Shown: piece by piece, positions 53,555 to 62,595 of the stretch
Position numbering within the stretch: position 1 is the stretch's first letter
Layout of the letters: each line of letters opens with the position of its first letter
Assembly (NCBI RefSeq): GCF_002846415.1
Contig: NZ_PJMX01000001.1
Coordinates: 7,998,001 to 8,062,000, forward strand
Origin: Streptomyces sp. TLI_146
GTDB lineage: Bacteria; Actinomycetota; Actinomycetes; Streptomycetales; Streptomycetaceae
DNA length: 64,000 nucleotides
Direction of reading: 5' to 3'
The notes under the pieces: model-generated
What the model saw: the letters and a program-made list of their open reading frames with translations, nothing else
What the model was told of the DNA's origin: nothing
Database searches by the model: none
Made by a program: the position numbers and the translations under genes

Positions 53555-54214
53555 TCACACCCCGCTGAACGACAGCTTCGCGGCGAAGCCGAGGAAGAGG
53601 ACGCCCGCCGCGGAGGTCGCGCCCGCCGACAGCCGCCTGCGGCGGCGGAAGGCGGCGGCCAGGCGGGTGCCGCTGAATATCAGCGTGGACAGGTAGAGGA
53701 AGCTCGCCAGCTGGAGCAGCGTGCCGAGCACCAGGAACGACAGCGCCGGATAGGCGTACCCCGGGTCCACGAACTGAACGAAGAAGGAGACCAGGAAGAG
53801 GATCGCCTTCGGGTTGAAGAGGCTGAGCATCAGCGCGCGCCGGTAGGGCCGCTCGATGGCGGTCTCCTGCGGGGCGGCGTCGGCCGCACTGGGCTCCGCC
53901 GCGGTGTGCCGGTTGCGCCACATGCCGAGGGCCTGGCGCAGCATGCCGATCGCCATCCAGCAGAGATATCCGGCACCGGCGTACTTGACGACGGCGAACA
54001 GCAGCGGGGTCGTCTGCAGCAGCGACGCCGCGCCGAGCGCCGAGAGCGTCATCAGCACCGTGTCCCCGGTCCACACCCCTGCCGCGGCGACATACCCCGT
54101 CCGCACACCGCGCCGGGCCGCGACGGAGAGCACGTACAGGGAGTTGGGCCCCGGCGCCAAGATGATCAGCACCAGGCCCACGAGGTATGTCGGAAGATCG
54201 GTTACACCCAGCAT
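53555..54214 (-). CDS. LysE-family exporter, LeuE-like
   Basis: 219 residues with six membrane segments. LVLIILAPGPNSLYVLSVAARRG and SLFNPKAILFLVSFFVQFVDPG match leucine exporter LeuE closely. ATG 54214 has no ribosome site and is possibly leaderless or mis-set. It is divergent from an ArsR-type regulator 123 bases away, which is probably tied instead to the following MFS gene. Confidence 0.87.
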   Translation of the reverse strand: MLGVTDLPTYLVGLVLIILAPGPNSLYVLSVAARRGVRTGYVAAAGVWTGDTVLMTLSALGAASLLQTTPLLFAVVKYAGAGYLCWMAIGMLRQALGMWRNRHTAAEPSAADAAPQETAIERPYRRALMLSLFNPKAILFLVSFFVQFVDPGYAYPALSFLVLGTLLQLASFLYLSTLIFSGTRLAAAFRRRRRLSAGATSAAGVLFLGFAAKLSFSGV

Positions 54215-54301
54215 GCGGGGGAGTGTCGCACGAAGGTGCGAGGTGGGGCTTGTGTGTTTCACGATGCGGGAGGAATGGCCCGAACAAGATGTGAAATTTT
54301 T

Positions 54302-54311
54302 ATTGCGCAAT
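54302..54311. promoter_or_regulatory. palindrome ATTGCGCAAT in an AT-rich promoter
   Basis: A perfect 10-base palindrome inside TTTTTATTGCGCAATTTTT, 27 bases before the ArsR-type start. It is likely the operator for that regulator and lies in the gap shared with the LeuE-like gene. Confidence 0.65.
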
Positions 54312-54337
54312 TTTTCTTTCATGCCTAGGGTCGGCGT

Positions 54338-54931
54338 ATGCCACCGAAGCGCGAGCCCGAGCAGATCACCGACCTGTCCCGGTTGAAGGCGTTCACGAAC
54401 CCGCTGCGCATGCAGCTCTACCGGCTCCTGTACGCCGAGGGCACCGCGACCGCCTCCCAGCTGGCCGAGCAGGTCGACCAGGCGCCCTCGCTGGTCAGCT
54501 ACCACCTGCGCAAACTGGCCGAGCACGGCTTCGTGGCCGAGGCGAGCGGCCGCAGCGGCGACGGCCGGGAGCGGTGGTGGCGGGTGGTGTCCGAGGAGGG
54601 CTGGGGCTTTCGCGACTCGGACTTCGCGGACACGCCCGAAGGGGCGGCCGCCGTGGGTGCGGTGACCCGCGGCATCTTCGACACCCGCGTCGCCCAGTAC
54701 CGTACGTATCTCGACCAGGCGGCCGCCTGGGGCAAGACGTGGACCGACGCGGCCTTCAGCTCCGAGTGGCTGGTCGATCTGACGCCAGCCGAACTCGCGG
54801 AGATGAACGACGAGTTCGAGGCAGTGGTCCGGCGCTGGCGGGACCGGGGCAGGGCCGCCAAGGCGGCCGACGACACCGAAGGCCGCGAACACGTGTCCGT
54901 GCACCTCTATGGTTTCCCGTTCCGGCCCTGA
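54338..54931 (+). CDS. ArsR/HTH_20-type transcriptional regulator
   Basis: 197 residues. The winged HTH is at about 14-75: LKAFTNPLRMQLYRLLYAEGTATASQLAEQVDQAPSLVSYHLRKLAEHG. The C-terminal half is helical with a dimer function. It is followed 32 bases later by an MFS transporter on the same strand, so the pair looks like a repressor-exporter operon. Confidence 0.9.
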   Translation: MPPKREPEQITDLSRLKAFTNPLRMQLYRLLYAEGTATASQLAEQVDQAPSLVSYHLRKLAEHGFVAEASGRSGDGRERWWRVVSEEGWGFRDSDFADTPEGAAAVGAVTRGIFDTRVAQYRTYLDQAAAWGKTWTDAAFSSEWLVDLTPAELAEMNDEFEAVVRRWRDRGRAAKAADDTEGREHVSVHLYGFPFRP

Positions 54932-54963
54932 CCCTGCCGCACTCCTACCCACCGGAGCCCGCC

Positions 54964-56235
54964 ATGGCCACCGCAGACACCGTCCTGCCCGAAAACACCA
55001 CCGCACCGGCCCACCGTGACGGCAACGTGCTGCGCTGGCTCGCCGCGTACACCGCCTCCCTCGTCGGCGACAGCGTGTACTTCATCGCCCTCGGCTGGTC
55101 CGCCCAGAAGGCCGCTGGCCCCACCGAAGTCGGCCTCGTCATGGCCGCCGGGGCGCTGCCGCGGGCGGTGCTCATGCTCGGCGGAGGCGTGGTGGCCGAC
55201 CGGTTCGACCCCCGCCGGGTCATCCTCGGCAGCGACGCGCTGCGCTGCCTCCTCATCCTGGCGGTGGCCGCCGGTATCGCGCTGTCCGCACCCGCCCTGT
55301 GGATCCTGGTCGCGGTGGCGCTCGTCTTCGGTGCCATAGACGCGCTGTTCGTGCCGGCGATCGGGGCCCTCCCGCCCCGGATCACCAGCCCCGAGCAACT
55401 GGCCCGAGTCACCGGTATGCGTTCGCTTTCGATGCGGCTCGGCCAGATCACGGGTCCGCCGATCGCCGGACTGGCCATGGGGTTCGGGGGTGTGGCGGCC
55501 GCCTTCACCGCCGCGGGCCTGCTCTTCGCGCTGTCCCTGCCGCTCCTGCTGACGGTCCGTATGCGCTCCCTCGGGGCACATGACGAGGAACCGTCCGAAC
55601 CCGGCACCGCACGCGAGGACTTGCTCGACGGTCTGCGCTACATCCGCCGCCACCGCCTCATCGGGCCGCTCGTCGTCGTCGGCGCCCTGTGCGAGCTGGG
55701 CCTCACCGGCACCCTCAACGTCGGTATGGTGCTCCTCAACGCCGAGCGCGGCTGGGGGCCTTCCGGCTACGGCTGGATCGTCAGCAGCTTCGGCGCGGGC
55801 GCGGCGGCCAGTGCCGCACTGCTCGCGGTCGCCGGGTGGCTGCCCCGCGCGGGCCTGATGATGGCCGGAACCCTGCTCGTGGGGTGTGCGGGCGCGGCCG
55901 CCATCGCACTGGTGCCGACCCTGTGGGTGGCGGTGGTGCTGGCCGGGGTGATCGGGCTGAGCGCGGGTGTCTTCGGCAGCCTCGACAACGCCCTCATACA
56001 GACCGCGGCGGACCCCGCCTACCTCGGCCGGGTCACCTCCGTCGTCATGGTCACCATGGTCGGGCTCGCGCCCCTCAGTTATCCGTTGGTCGGCGCCGCC
56101 ATCGGGGCCTGGGGCGCGGCGCCGGTGTTCGTCGGCTGTGGTGTCTTCGCCGGTCTGGGCGCGGTCGGCGCCCTGGCCTGCGGCGCGGTGCGGCGGGCCG
56201 AGCTGCCCCGGCGGCGGGCGGACCTGATGGCGTAG
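54964..56235 (+). CDS. MFS transporter (MFS_3/enterobactin-exporter-like)
   Basis: 423 residues from ATG 54964 after CCGGAG. Twelve membrane helices; loop GGGVVADRFDPRRVILGSDALRC is the MFS motif. The 50-base central insert (DEEPSEPGTAREDLLDGLRYIRRH) is typical of MFS_3 exporters. Paired with the ArsR-type regulator. It is convergent with the GlxA pseudogene, five bases apart. Confidence 0.9.
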   Translation: MATADTVLPENTTAPAHRDGNVLRWLAAYTASLVGDSVYFIALGWSAQKAAGPTEVGLVMAAGALPRAVLMLGGGVVADRFDPRRVILGSDALRCLLILAVAAGIALSAPALWILVAVALVFGAIDALFVPAIGALPPRITSPEQLARVTGMRSLSMRLGQITGPPIAGLAMGFGGVAAAFTAAGLLFALSLPLLLTVRMRSLGAHDEEPSEPGTAREDLLDGLRYIRRHRLIGPLVVVGALCELGLTGTLNVGMVLLNAERGWGPSGYGWIVSSFGAGAAASAALLAVAGWLPRAGLMMAGTLLVGCAGAAAIALVPTLWVAVVLAGVIGLSAGVFGSLDNALIQTAADPAYLGRVTSVVMVTMVGLAPLSYPLVGAAIGAWGAAPVFVGCGVFAGLGAVGALACGAVRRAELPRRRADLMA

Positions 56236-56240
56236 GTAGG

Positions 56241-57208
56241 TCAGTCGGTGCTGCGCCGGAAGGTCGCGCGGTAGTCCCTCGGGCGTCGGCCGGTGTGTTT
56301 GGCGAAGAGGGCGGCGAAGGTCGCGGAGTCCTGGTAGCCGACCGCGGTGGAGATGCTGGCCACCGTCCGGTCCGTGGTCTCCAGCAGGTGCCGCGCACGG
56401 CGGACACGTGAGGACTGCAGATATTCGAGCGGACTCCGACCCGTCTCGTCGGCGAAGCGCCGCAGCAGTGTCCGGGTGCTGACGTTGAACGAGTCCGACA
56501 GCGCGGTGAGGTCGTACCGCGCGGCCAGGGTCTGGTCGAGGTGTCGCATCACACGGTGGGAGAACTCGTTGCCGGGCCGGGGAAGCAGCCGCGCGTCGAC
56601 GTAGGGCGTCTGGGACGAGCGCGCGTCGTCGACGAGCGCGACCCGCGCGGTCCTCCGCGCCACCTCGGCGCCGCTGTGCCGGCGGATCAGTTCCAGCGCG
56701 AAGTCGTACATCGCGCTGAAGGCCGCCGTCGTCGTCACCCCCTCGTCCGTGGCGACCATACGGTCGGGCTGGACATCGGTGTCCGGACAGCGCCGGGCCA
56801 GTTCGTCCGCGAAGAGCCATGACGTCGTGGCCCGGCGCCCGTCCAGGAGCCCGGCCTCGGCGAGCAGGAACGCACCGACACAGATCGCCACCACGGCGTT
56901 GCCCGTGGCGGCGTGCGAGCGGATCGCCGCGATCTCGGGGGCGAGGAGGGCGAGTTCGGCGTCCACGTCCAGGCCCGGCAGCAGCTCGAATCCCGGTACG
57001 ACGAGGACGTCGACCTCGCGCAGGGGGGCGACGGCCAGGGCCGTACCGCCCGACGCCGTGACGCGACGGGGCGAGACGATCGACACCTCGTAACCCGCGT
57101 GGTCCGGGCCCGCGACGTGCGTGGCCATGGTCAGCAGATCGGGTACGCCGAACACCTCGGACGCGAAGCACCCGGATAGGCCAGCACACCCACACGCAGA
57201 GCGCTCAC
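56241..57208 (-). pseudogene. GlxA-type regulator with a one-base frameshift near its N-terminus
   Basis: From GTG 57208 (after GAGG) the frame reads VSALRVGVLAYPG, then a base is missing at about 57171, and the rest continues in another frame as CFASEVFGVPDLLTMATHVAG. The remaining 310 codons are a full PfpI-like domain (VVAICVGAFLLAEAGLL) and AraC HTH (FNVSTRTLLRRFADETGRSP). An assembly error is possible. No intact start serves the long frame; ATG 57296 would give a non-homologous N-terminus. It is divergent from the dienelactone hydrolase gene. Confidence 0.75.
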
Positions 57209-57313
57209 GCTCGCCTCCTCGGAGTCGGCCCTGTCCACCCATGGCGAGATTACCCTCATACATGGCGATCCGGCCCCCCAACGTGCATCGGGACATGAGG
57301 ACACGCTGACACC

Positions 57314-58141
57314 ATGAGTGCTGCCAACGGGCGTCGTGACGACGCCCTCACGGATTTCTCCCGCCGCCTCGTGGAGGTGGACGGGACGGTCAAGACGGTG
57401 TACGCCGCGGGCACCGGGCCCGCCGTCGTACTGATGCCGGAGATGCCCGGCATCAGCCCCGACGTCCTGCGGTTTGCACGGTGGGTGCGGGACGCGGGCT
57501 TCACCGTCTACGTCCCGTCGCTCTTCGGGACCGACGGTGCCTACCCCACGGCCGAGGGCGGCCGCGAGGTGGTCCGCCGCGCGTGTGTCAGCGCCGAGTT
57601 CCGCGCGTTCGCCGGGGGCGGCACCAGCCCCGTCACCGCATGGCTGCGCGGGCTCGCGCGCCGGGCCCACGCCGAGTGCGGCGGCCCCGGAGTCGGCGCG
57701 ATCGGACTGTGCTTCACCGGCAACTTCGCCCTCTCCATGGCGCTCGAACCCGCCGTCATCGCGCCCGTGGTCAACCACCCCTCACTCCCGCTGGACGATC
57801 CCGCCGGACTCGAACTCGGCGACGAGGACGCGCGAGCGGTCCGCGACCGCATCGCACGCGACGGGCTGAAGGTGCTCGCGTACCGCTTCGACGACGACCG
57901 CTGGTGCACCGGCCAGCGCTTTGCCGCCTACCGAAGACTCCTCGGTGACGCCTTCGACGGCCGTGTCCTCACCGGCAGTTGCGCCAACACCGCCCCGCCG
58001 CCGTTCTTCGCCGAGGTGGTCGGCTCCCCGCACAGCGTGGTCACCGCCCACCTCGTGGACGAGGACGGCCACCCCACCATGAAGGCCAGGGACGAGATCC
58101 TCGCCTTCCTGGCCGATCGACTGGGCCGACACACCTCCTGA
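57314..58141 (+). CDS. dienelactone hydrolase-family protein
   Basis: 275 residues. VVLMPEMPGISPDVLRFARWVRDAGFTVYVPSLFG, then the nucleophile elbow GLCFTGNFAL with cysteine, aspartate in the RFDDDRW region and histidine in DEDGHPTMKARDEILAFL: the Cys-Asp-His triad of dienelactone hydrolases. Acts on lactones or esters in the cytosol. The neighbouring regulator is the frameshifted GlxA-type gene, so control may be altered. Confidence 0.87.
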   Translation: MSAANGRRDDALTDFSRRLVEVDGTVKTVYAAGTGPAVVLMPEMPGISPDVLRFARWVRDAGFTVYVPSLFGTDGAYPTAEGGREVVRRACVSAEFRAFAGGGTSPVTAWLRGLARRAHAECGGPGVGAIGLCFTGNFALSMALEPAVIAPVVNHPSLPLDDPAGLELGDEDARAVRDRIARDGLKVLAYRFDDDRWCTGQRFAAYRRLLGDAFDGRVLTGSCANTAPPPFFAEVVGSPHSVVTAHLVDEDGHPTMKARDEILAFLADRLGRHTS

Positions 58142-58180
58142 ACGCCGTGGCGCGGCGGTGACGGGCATTTCTCGATACCG

Positions 58181-58221
58181 CCCGGCCCGGACGCGCCACG
58201 GGGGTGCGGGTCCGGGCCGGG
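58181..58221. terminator. 12-bp hairpin terminator
   Basis: Perfect arms CCCGGCCCGGAC (58181-58192) and GTCCGGGCCGGG (58210-58221) with a 17-base loop, between the convergent hydrolase and MarR-like genes. The rest of the 225-base gap (58142-58366) shows nothing else. Confidence 0.75.
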
Positions 58222-58366
58222 TTGCTTCGCGGCTGTGGTGGGCCGATGACACCGTCGTACGTCACGGCTCGGTGATCACCCGGGGGTCCGCGCCGGGCGG
58301 GTCCACCGGGTCCGGAGGTGTGGACGGCGGTCCTTCGCTGACTGCGCGGCGAAGCCGCCGCCCGCC

Positions 58367-58825
58367 TCACTCGGGAAGGTCGCCGTCGCCGCCGAGGTTG
58401 GCGACGATGTGGCGCAGGACGTCGATCGTCGCCACGTAGGCGGCATCGTCGATGCCCACCCGCATCCGTGCGTGCACCTTGGCGTTGCGGTCGCGAGCGC
58501 GCAGCCGCCCCGCCTCGCCCGCCTCGGTCAACGTCAGAGCGGCGTCGGTCTCCGCGATCCAGCCGCGCGAGGCGAGGTCGGTGAAGAGGGCGTCGAAGTC
58601 GGTGTCCTGGTCGTCGAAGGGCGCCAGCTTCTCGGTGAGCGTGGCCCGGGTCCAGTGCCCCGGTGCGCCGGCTATGTGGTTGAGGCTCCACCAGTGCGGC
58701 TGGCTGAGGTCCTCCTCGGCGAGGGCGGCACGCAGACCGCCGATGACCAGGCCCGCGGCTTCTCTGCTCCAGTAGCCGATGGGCTGGGCGGCGAGCTTGT
58801 CCTGGGGGTATTCCTTGATCGTCAT
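58367..58825 (-). CDS. MarR-like winged-helix protein
   Basis: 152 residues. IGYWSREAAGLVIGGLRAALAEEDLSQPHWWSLNHIAGAPGHWTR is an N-terminal helix pair, LFTDLASRGWIAETDAALTLTEAGEAGRLRARDRN is the wing region, and the C-terminal helices follow. It is a regulator by fold; target unknown. Its promoter carries a SoxR-box-like palindrome in a 19-base spacer, so it may belong to the redox-stress regulon. Confidence 0.78.
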   Translation of the reverse strand: MTIKEYPQDKLAAQPIGYWSREAAGLVIGGLRAALAEEDLSQPHWWSLNHIAGAPGHWTRATLTEKLAPFDDQDTDFDALFTDLASRGWIAETDAALTLTEAGEAGRLRARDRNAKVHARMRVGIDDAAYVATIDVLRHIVANLGGDGDLPE

Positions 58826-58832
58826 GCTGTCG

Positions 58833-58863
58833 ACCGTAGAACCTCAAGGTGACTTGAGGTCAA
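58833..58863 (-). promoter_or_regulatory. SoxR-box-like promoter of the MarR-like gene
   Basis: On the minus strand: -35 TTGACC (58863-58858), 19-base spacer, -10 TACGGT (58838-58833). The spacer and -35 hold ACCTCAAG-(4)-CTTGAGGT (58841-58860), perfect arms identical to the SoxR consensus CCTCAAG...CTTGAGG except for the central four bases. Confidence 0.7.
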
Positions 58864-58890
58864 AGGCTCTCCGTGTACGTTCGTCACGCA

Positions 58891-58944
58891 GGCCGCACAG
58901 GCCGCACGGGCCGCACGGGCCGCACGGGCCGCCCGAGCCGCATG
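58891..58944. repeat. six tandem 9-bp repeats (GGCCGCACG)
   Basis: Units at 58891, 58900, 58909, 58918, 58927 and 58936; units 2-4 are identical, the others carry one or more changes. The track lies between the MarR-like promoter and the first DUF11 gene, in otherwise gene-free sequence (58864-59072). Confidence 0.8.
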
Positions 58945-59072
58945 CAAAGCCACCGCTCACTCATTCGCATGCGCTGATCCATGCACAGCTGGACAAACCA
59001 GATAAAAAGATCTTGTTCCCATGCGGGGGACGGTGCTGGTTCGCAGCGCGCAAGGCGAAGGGCAGTTCCCGG

Positions 59073-60404
59073 ATGAGACGCTTCCTCAGACGTCGTGCAG
59101 GAGCCAGGCGTTGGCAGTGCCGGGCGGTGACCTTCCCGCTGGGCTGCGCCGTGGCCGTCAGTACGGCCCTGCTCGGGCAGCCGTCCGCGACCGCCTCCGC
59201 GCCCCCGTCACCTGCCGCTCCGTCACTTTCTGTCACCCCGTCACCTTCCGCTCCGGCTCCCTCGACGGCCCCGCCAGCGGCTGCCACCCCGCCTTCGGCG
59301 ACCGCCTCGGCATCAGCGACACCTTCGGCGACCGCCTCCCCGTCCGCTGCGGCGTCCACGCCCGCACCGTCTTCGCCCGCAGGCGTACGCGGCGCCGGTG
59401 CCCAGGCCGATCTGGAGGCCCGGTCCGCCATCGAGGGCGCGAGTGAGGACGGGCCGGAGGCGCGGTCCGCCGCCGGACCCGAGCGCGGGCCGGACGGTGT
59501 GTACGACTACGTCATCACCGCCGTCAACCACGGCCCCTCACAGGCCGTCTCCGTGACCGTCACGGACGAGTTGCCCGCCTCGCTCGTCTTCGTCTCGTCC
59601 CGCGACGGCTGTACGGCGAGCGGCCGCACCGTCCACTGCGGCCCGCTGCCCCGGCTCGCCGTCGGCGAGTCCCACTCCTGGGTGGTGACCGTACGGCTGG
59701 CCGACGACTACGAGGGCGACGGCCAGGACATCGTGAACTCCGCGTCCGTCTCGTCCCCGACCGCCGACCCGCACCCGGAGAACAACACGACCTCGGTGAC
59801 GGGCCTGCCCGTGCGCCCGGACCGGGGGCGCGCGGACCTGGCCCTGACCAAGACGGCGGTCCTGGCCAAGGGGCAGCGCTGGGTCAGGCCCGGCGAGACG
59901 TTCGCCTACCGGATCACGGTGGACAACCGGGGCCCCGGCGCCGCCCACCAGGTCCTGGTGAGCGATCCCCTTCCGCGCGAGCTGGGCTTCGTCGAGTCGG
60001 CGGACCGATGCGCCCCGGACGGGGACGGCGGACGGACAGTCGTCTGCCCCGTCCTGGACCGGCTGGAGCCGGGCGCTTCCGTCTCGTACGAGATCACCGT
60101 GAAGGTCGCCAAGTCGCTGCCCCGGCACCTGCGGCAGATCGACAACATCGCGTCGGTCACCTCCGCGACCAAGGACCCCGACGAGAGCAACAACCAGAAC
60201 GCCGAGAACACCACCGGCCCCGACGGCGGCCCGCTGTACGTCAAGCCGTGGCCGGATCACGATCACACGGACGGCGAGCTGCCCGACACCGGCAGCCACG
60301 TGCCGGACGGGCTGGGCTGGCTGGCCGGTTCGGCGGTCGCCGCCGGAGCCGTTCTGGTGGCAGCGGCACGCCGCCGGACGGCGCGCCAGGGGCGGAAGCG
60401 GTGA
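59073..60404 (+). CDS. LPDTG-anchored DUF11 surface protein
   Basis: 443 residues. The signal is around FPLGCAVAVSTALLGQPSATA. A Ser/Pro/Ala/Thr-rich stalk follows (about 35-115). Two DUF11 modules are marked DYVITAVNHGPSQAVSVTVTDELPASLVFVSS and AYRITVDNRGPGAAHQVLVSDPLP. The sortase signal LPDTG starts at residue 403, followed by a membrane helix and a basic tail RRRTARQGRKR. It is covalently attached to the wall, like chaplin/sortase substrates. The ATG has no clear ribosome site. Its stop overlaps the next gene start as GTGA. Confidence 0.85.
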   Translation: MRRFLRRRAGARRWQCRAVTFPLGCAVAVSTALLGQPSATASAPPSPAAPSLSVTPSPSAPAPSTAPPAAATPPSATASASATPSATASPSAAASTPAPSSPAGVRGAGAQADLEARSAIEGASEDGPEARSAAGPERGPDGVYDYVITAVNHGPSQAVSVTVTDELPASLVFVSSRDGCTASGRTVHCGPLPRLAVGESHSWVVTVRLADDYEGDGQDIVNSASVSSPTADPHPENNTTSVTGLPVRPDRGRADLALTKTAVLAKGQRWVRPGETFAYRITVDNRGPGAAHQVLVSDPLPRELGFVESADRCAPDGDGGRTVVCPVLDRLEPGASVSYEITVKVAKSLPRHLRQIDNIASVTSATKDPDESNNQNAENTTGPDGGPLYVKPWPDHDHTDGELPDTGSHVPDGLGWLAGSAVAAGAVLVAAARRRTARQGRKR

Positions 60405-62509
60405 CGGCCCGGCGGTACGCCTTCGTACCCCGGCGGGCCCGGCGCACGGGCACCGTCCTGCTGGCCCTGGCGGTCGTCCTGGGCCTGGGGGCCCTGCTGC
60501 GGCCCGCCACGGCCGACGACCGCGCCCGGACGCCCAGGGCCCTGAGCTTCCCCGTCCACGAGAGCTTCGACAACAACAACGACCTGGGTACGGCCACGGG
60601 AAGCGCCGCCTACCAGAGCGGCTGGCTGCGGTTGACGTCCGCCTCCAACAACCAGGCCGGATCCTGGCAGATGAAGGACTCGTTCCCCACCAGCCTCGGG
60701 ATCGTCGCGGAATTCACCTACGCCACCTACGGCGGCAAGGCCTTCGATGGCAAACGCGGTGACGGGATGGCGTTCTTCCTCGCCGACGGCAGCGCCGCCT
60801 CTGGAACCGGTGCCCCCGGCGGGGCCCTGGGCTACGCCTGCGCGGGCTCGGTCCTGCGCTGTACGTCCAGTGGGGTGCCCGGCGGCTTCCTGGGGATCGG
60901 CCTGGACGAGTTCGGCAACTTCTCGGCCGGCGTCACCGGAGCCAGTGGCCCGGGCACCCAGGCCAACAAGATCGTGCTGCGCGGCGGGGGCAGCGGAACC
61001 ACCGGCTACCGCTTCGGTACCTCGGCCGACGGTCCCGGCTCCACCGTGGAGACCGGCAGCCGGACCTCGTACCGCACCGTGCGGATCGCCGTGCAGCCCA
61101 CCAACGGCAAGCTGCTGGTCTCGGTCTGGTCGGACTCCGGCCCGGGCACCGCGTCGACCAAGCTCATCACCGATTTCGACGTCTCCACCATCGCCAACCA
61201 GCCGTCGCTGCCGGCCACGCTGAGGGTGGGCTTCTCGGGTGGTACGGGCGGCGCGACGAACATCCACGAGGTCGGCGACCTGAGCATCAACGTGCCGGCC
61301 AACCTCACCGTCGCCAAGTCGGGCAGGCCCGCCACGGTCGCGGCGGGGGCGGGCCCGGTCACGTACACCGTCAGGGTCAGCAACAGCGATGCCAACGATG
61401 TGACGGGAGCGATCGTCAAGGACCCGGTGCCGGGCCTCACCCAGGTGACCTGGAGGTGCACGGCCAGCACCGGCAGCGCCTGCGGCAGAGCCTCCGGCAC
61501 CGGCGACCTCGACACCACGGCGGACCTGCTGCGCAACGGCACCGTGACGTACACCATCACCGGCACCGCGCCCGCCCAGCCGACCACCCTGCGCAACACG
61601 GCGGTGGTGACCGCCCCGGACAACCGCACCGACACCGACCCCGGAGACAACTCCGCCACGGCGGAAACCACCGTGACCGCACGTGCCGACGTGGCGGTCA
61701 CCAAGGAAGGTGTCGGCGCGGGTCCGGTGCGTCCCGGTGAGGAGTTCGCCTACCGGATCACCGCGCGGGACAACGGGCCGTCCGACACACGCAATGTGAA
61801 GGCCACCGACACCCTGCCCGCCGGGCTGACCTTCGTCTCGTCCGACGACGGCTGCACCGCGACGGGCTCGTTCGTGACCTGCCCCGCCGCCACCACGCTG
61901 CGGGCGGGCTCCTCCGTGTCGTGGACCATCCGGGTCAAGCTCGCCGCCGCCTACCAAGGCGACGGCAGCGACCTGGGCAACGTCGCGAGGATCACCCACG
62001 ATGTCACGGACCCGGACACCGCCAACAACACGAGCGGCGCCGCGTTTCCGCCGGGCGGGGTCACGCCTGCGGCGGCCGACCTCGTGACGGTGAAGAGGAC
62101 GACAACCACCGCGCGGGTGGCACCGGGCGAGACCTACGCGTACACCGTGACGGTCACCAACCGCGGCCCGTCCGTGGCCCGCGGCGTCCGCGTCGAGGAC
62201 CCCCTGCCGACACCCTTGACGTTCCTCTCCTCCGCCGACGCCTGTGAGGTGACCGACCGCACGGTCACCTGTGGGCCCGTCGCCACCCTCGCCCCCGGCG
62301 CCTCCGTGTCCTGGACGTTCGACGTCCGCCTGGACGCCGCCTACAGCGGCGACGGCACCGACGTGCACAACACCGCGACGGCCGATGCCGACACGGCCGA
62401 CCCCGACACCGCCAACAACAGCGGCACCGCGACCGTCCCGGGTGGCCGGCTCAAGCCCCCGACCGCCGACCTGGAATTCGCCAAGCAGGCCGACCACACA
62501 CCTGCCTGA
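60401..62509 (+). CDS. L-type-lectin-like and DUF11 surface protein
   Basis: 702 residues from GTG 60401, coupled to the gene before it. The signal is GTVLLALAVVLGLGALLRPATA. Residues about 45-305 form a jelly-roll lectin-like domain (FDNNNDLGTATGSAAYQSGWLRLTS, GDGMAFFLADG, GGFLGIGLDEFGNFS). Three DUF11 modules follow, separated by PPGGVTP-type linkers. The protein ends abruptly at TADLEFAKQADHTPA, only the first 15 residues of another module, without an anchor signal. Adhesion to glycans or the hyphal surface is likely. Confidence 0.83.
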   Translation: MTARRYAFVPRRARRTGTVLLALAVVLGLGALLRPATADDRARTPRALSFPVHESFDNNNDLGTATGSAAYQSGWLRLTSASNNQAGSWQMKDSFPTSLGIVAEFTYATYGGKAFDGKRGDGMAFFLADGSAASGTGAPGGALGYACAGSVLRCTSSGVPGGFLGIGLDEFGNFSAGVTGASGPGTQANKIVLRGGGSGTTGYRFGTSADGPGSTVETGSRTSYRTVRIAVQPTNGKLLVSVWSDSGPGTASTKLITDFDVSTIANQPSLPATLRVGFSGGTGGATNIHEVGDLSINVPANLTVAKSGRPATVAAGAGPVTYTVRVSNSDANDVTGAIVKDPVPGLTQVTWRCTASTGSACGRASGTGDLDTTADLLRNGTVTYTITGTAPAQPTTLRNTAVVTAPDNRTDTDPGDNSATAETTVTARADVAVTKEGVGAGPVRPGEEFAYRITARDNGPSDTRNVKATDTLPAGLTFVSSDDGCTATGSFVTCPAATTLRAGSSVSWTIRVKLAAAYQGDGSDLGNVARITHDVTDPDTANNTSGAAFPPGGVTPAAADLVTVKRTTTTARVAPGETYAYTVTVTNRGPSVARGVRVEDPLPTPLTFLSSADACEVTDRTVTCGPVATLAPGASVSWTFDVRLDAAYSGDGTDVHNTATADADTADPDTANNSGTATVPGGRLKPPTADLEFAKQADHTPA

Positions 62510-62595
62510 CCGCGGCCACCACCCGCCCGGCGGCACACCCCACACGTCCGTACAGCGGTGTACGGCAACCGGAGCACGAACGGAATCGATGCGAG

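Noticed and set aside
58779..59072. Longer N-terminus for the first DUF11 protein
   Set aside because: It would translate the 9-bp repeat tract into His-Gly-Pro repeats and place the signal peptide in the middle of the protein.
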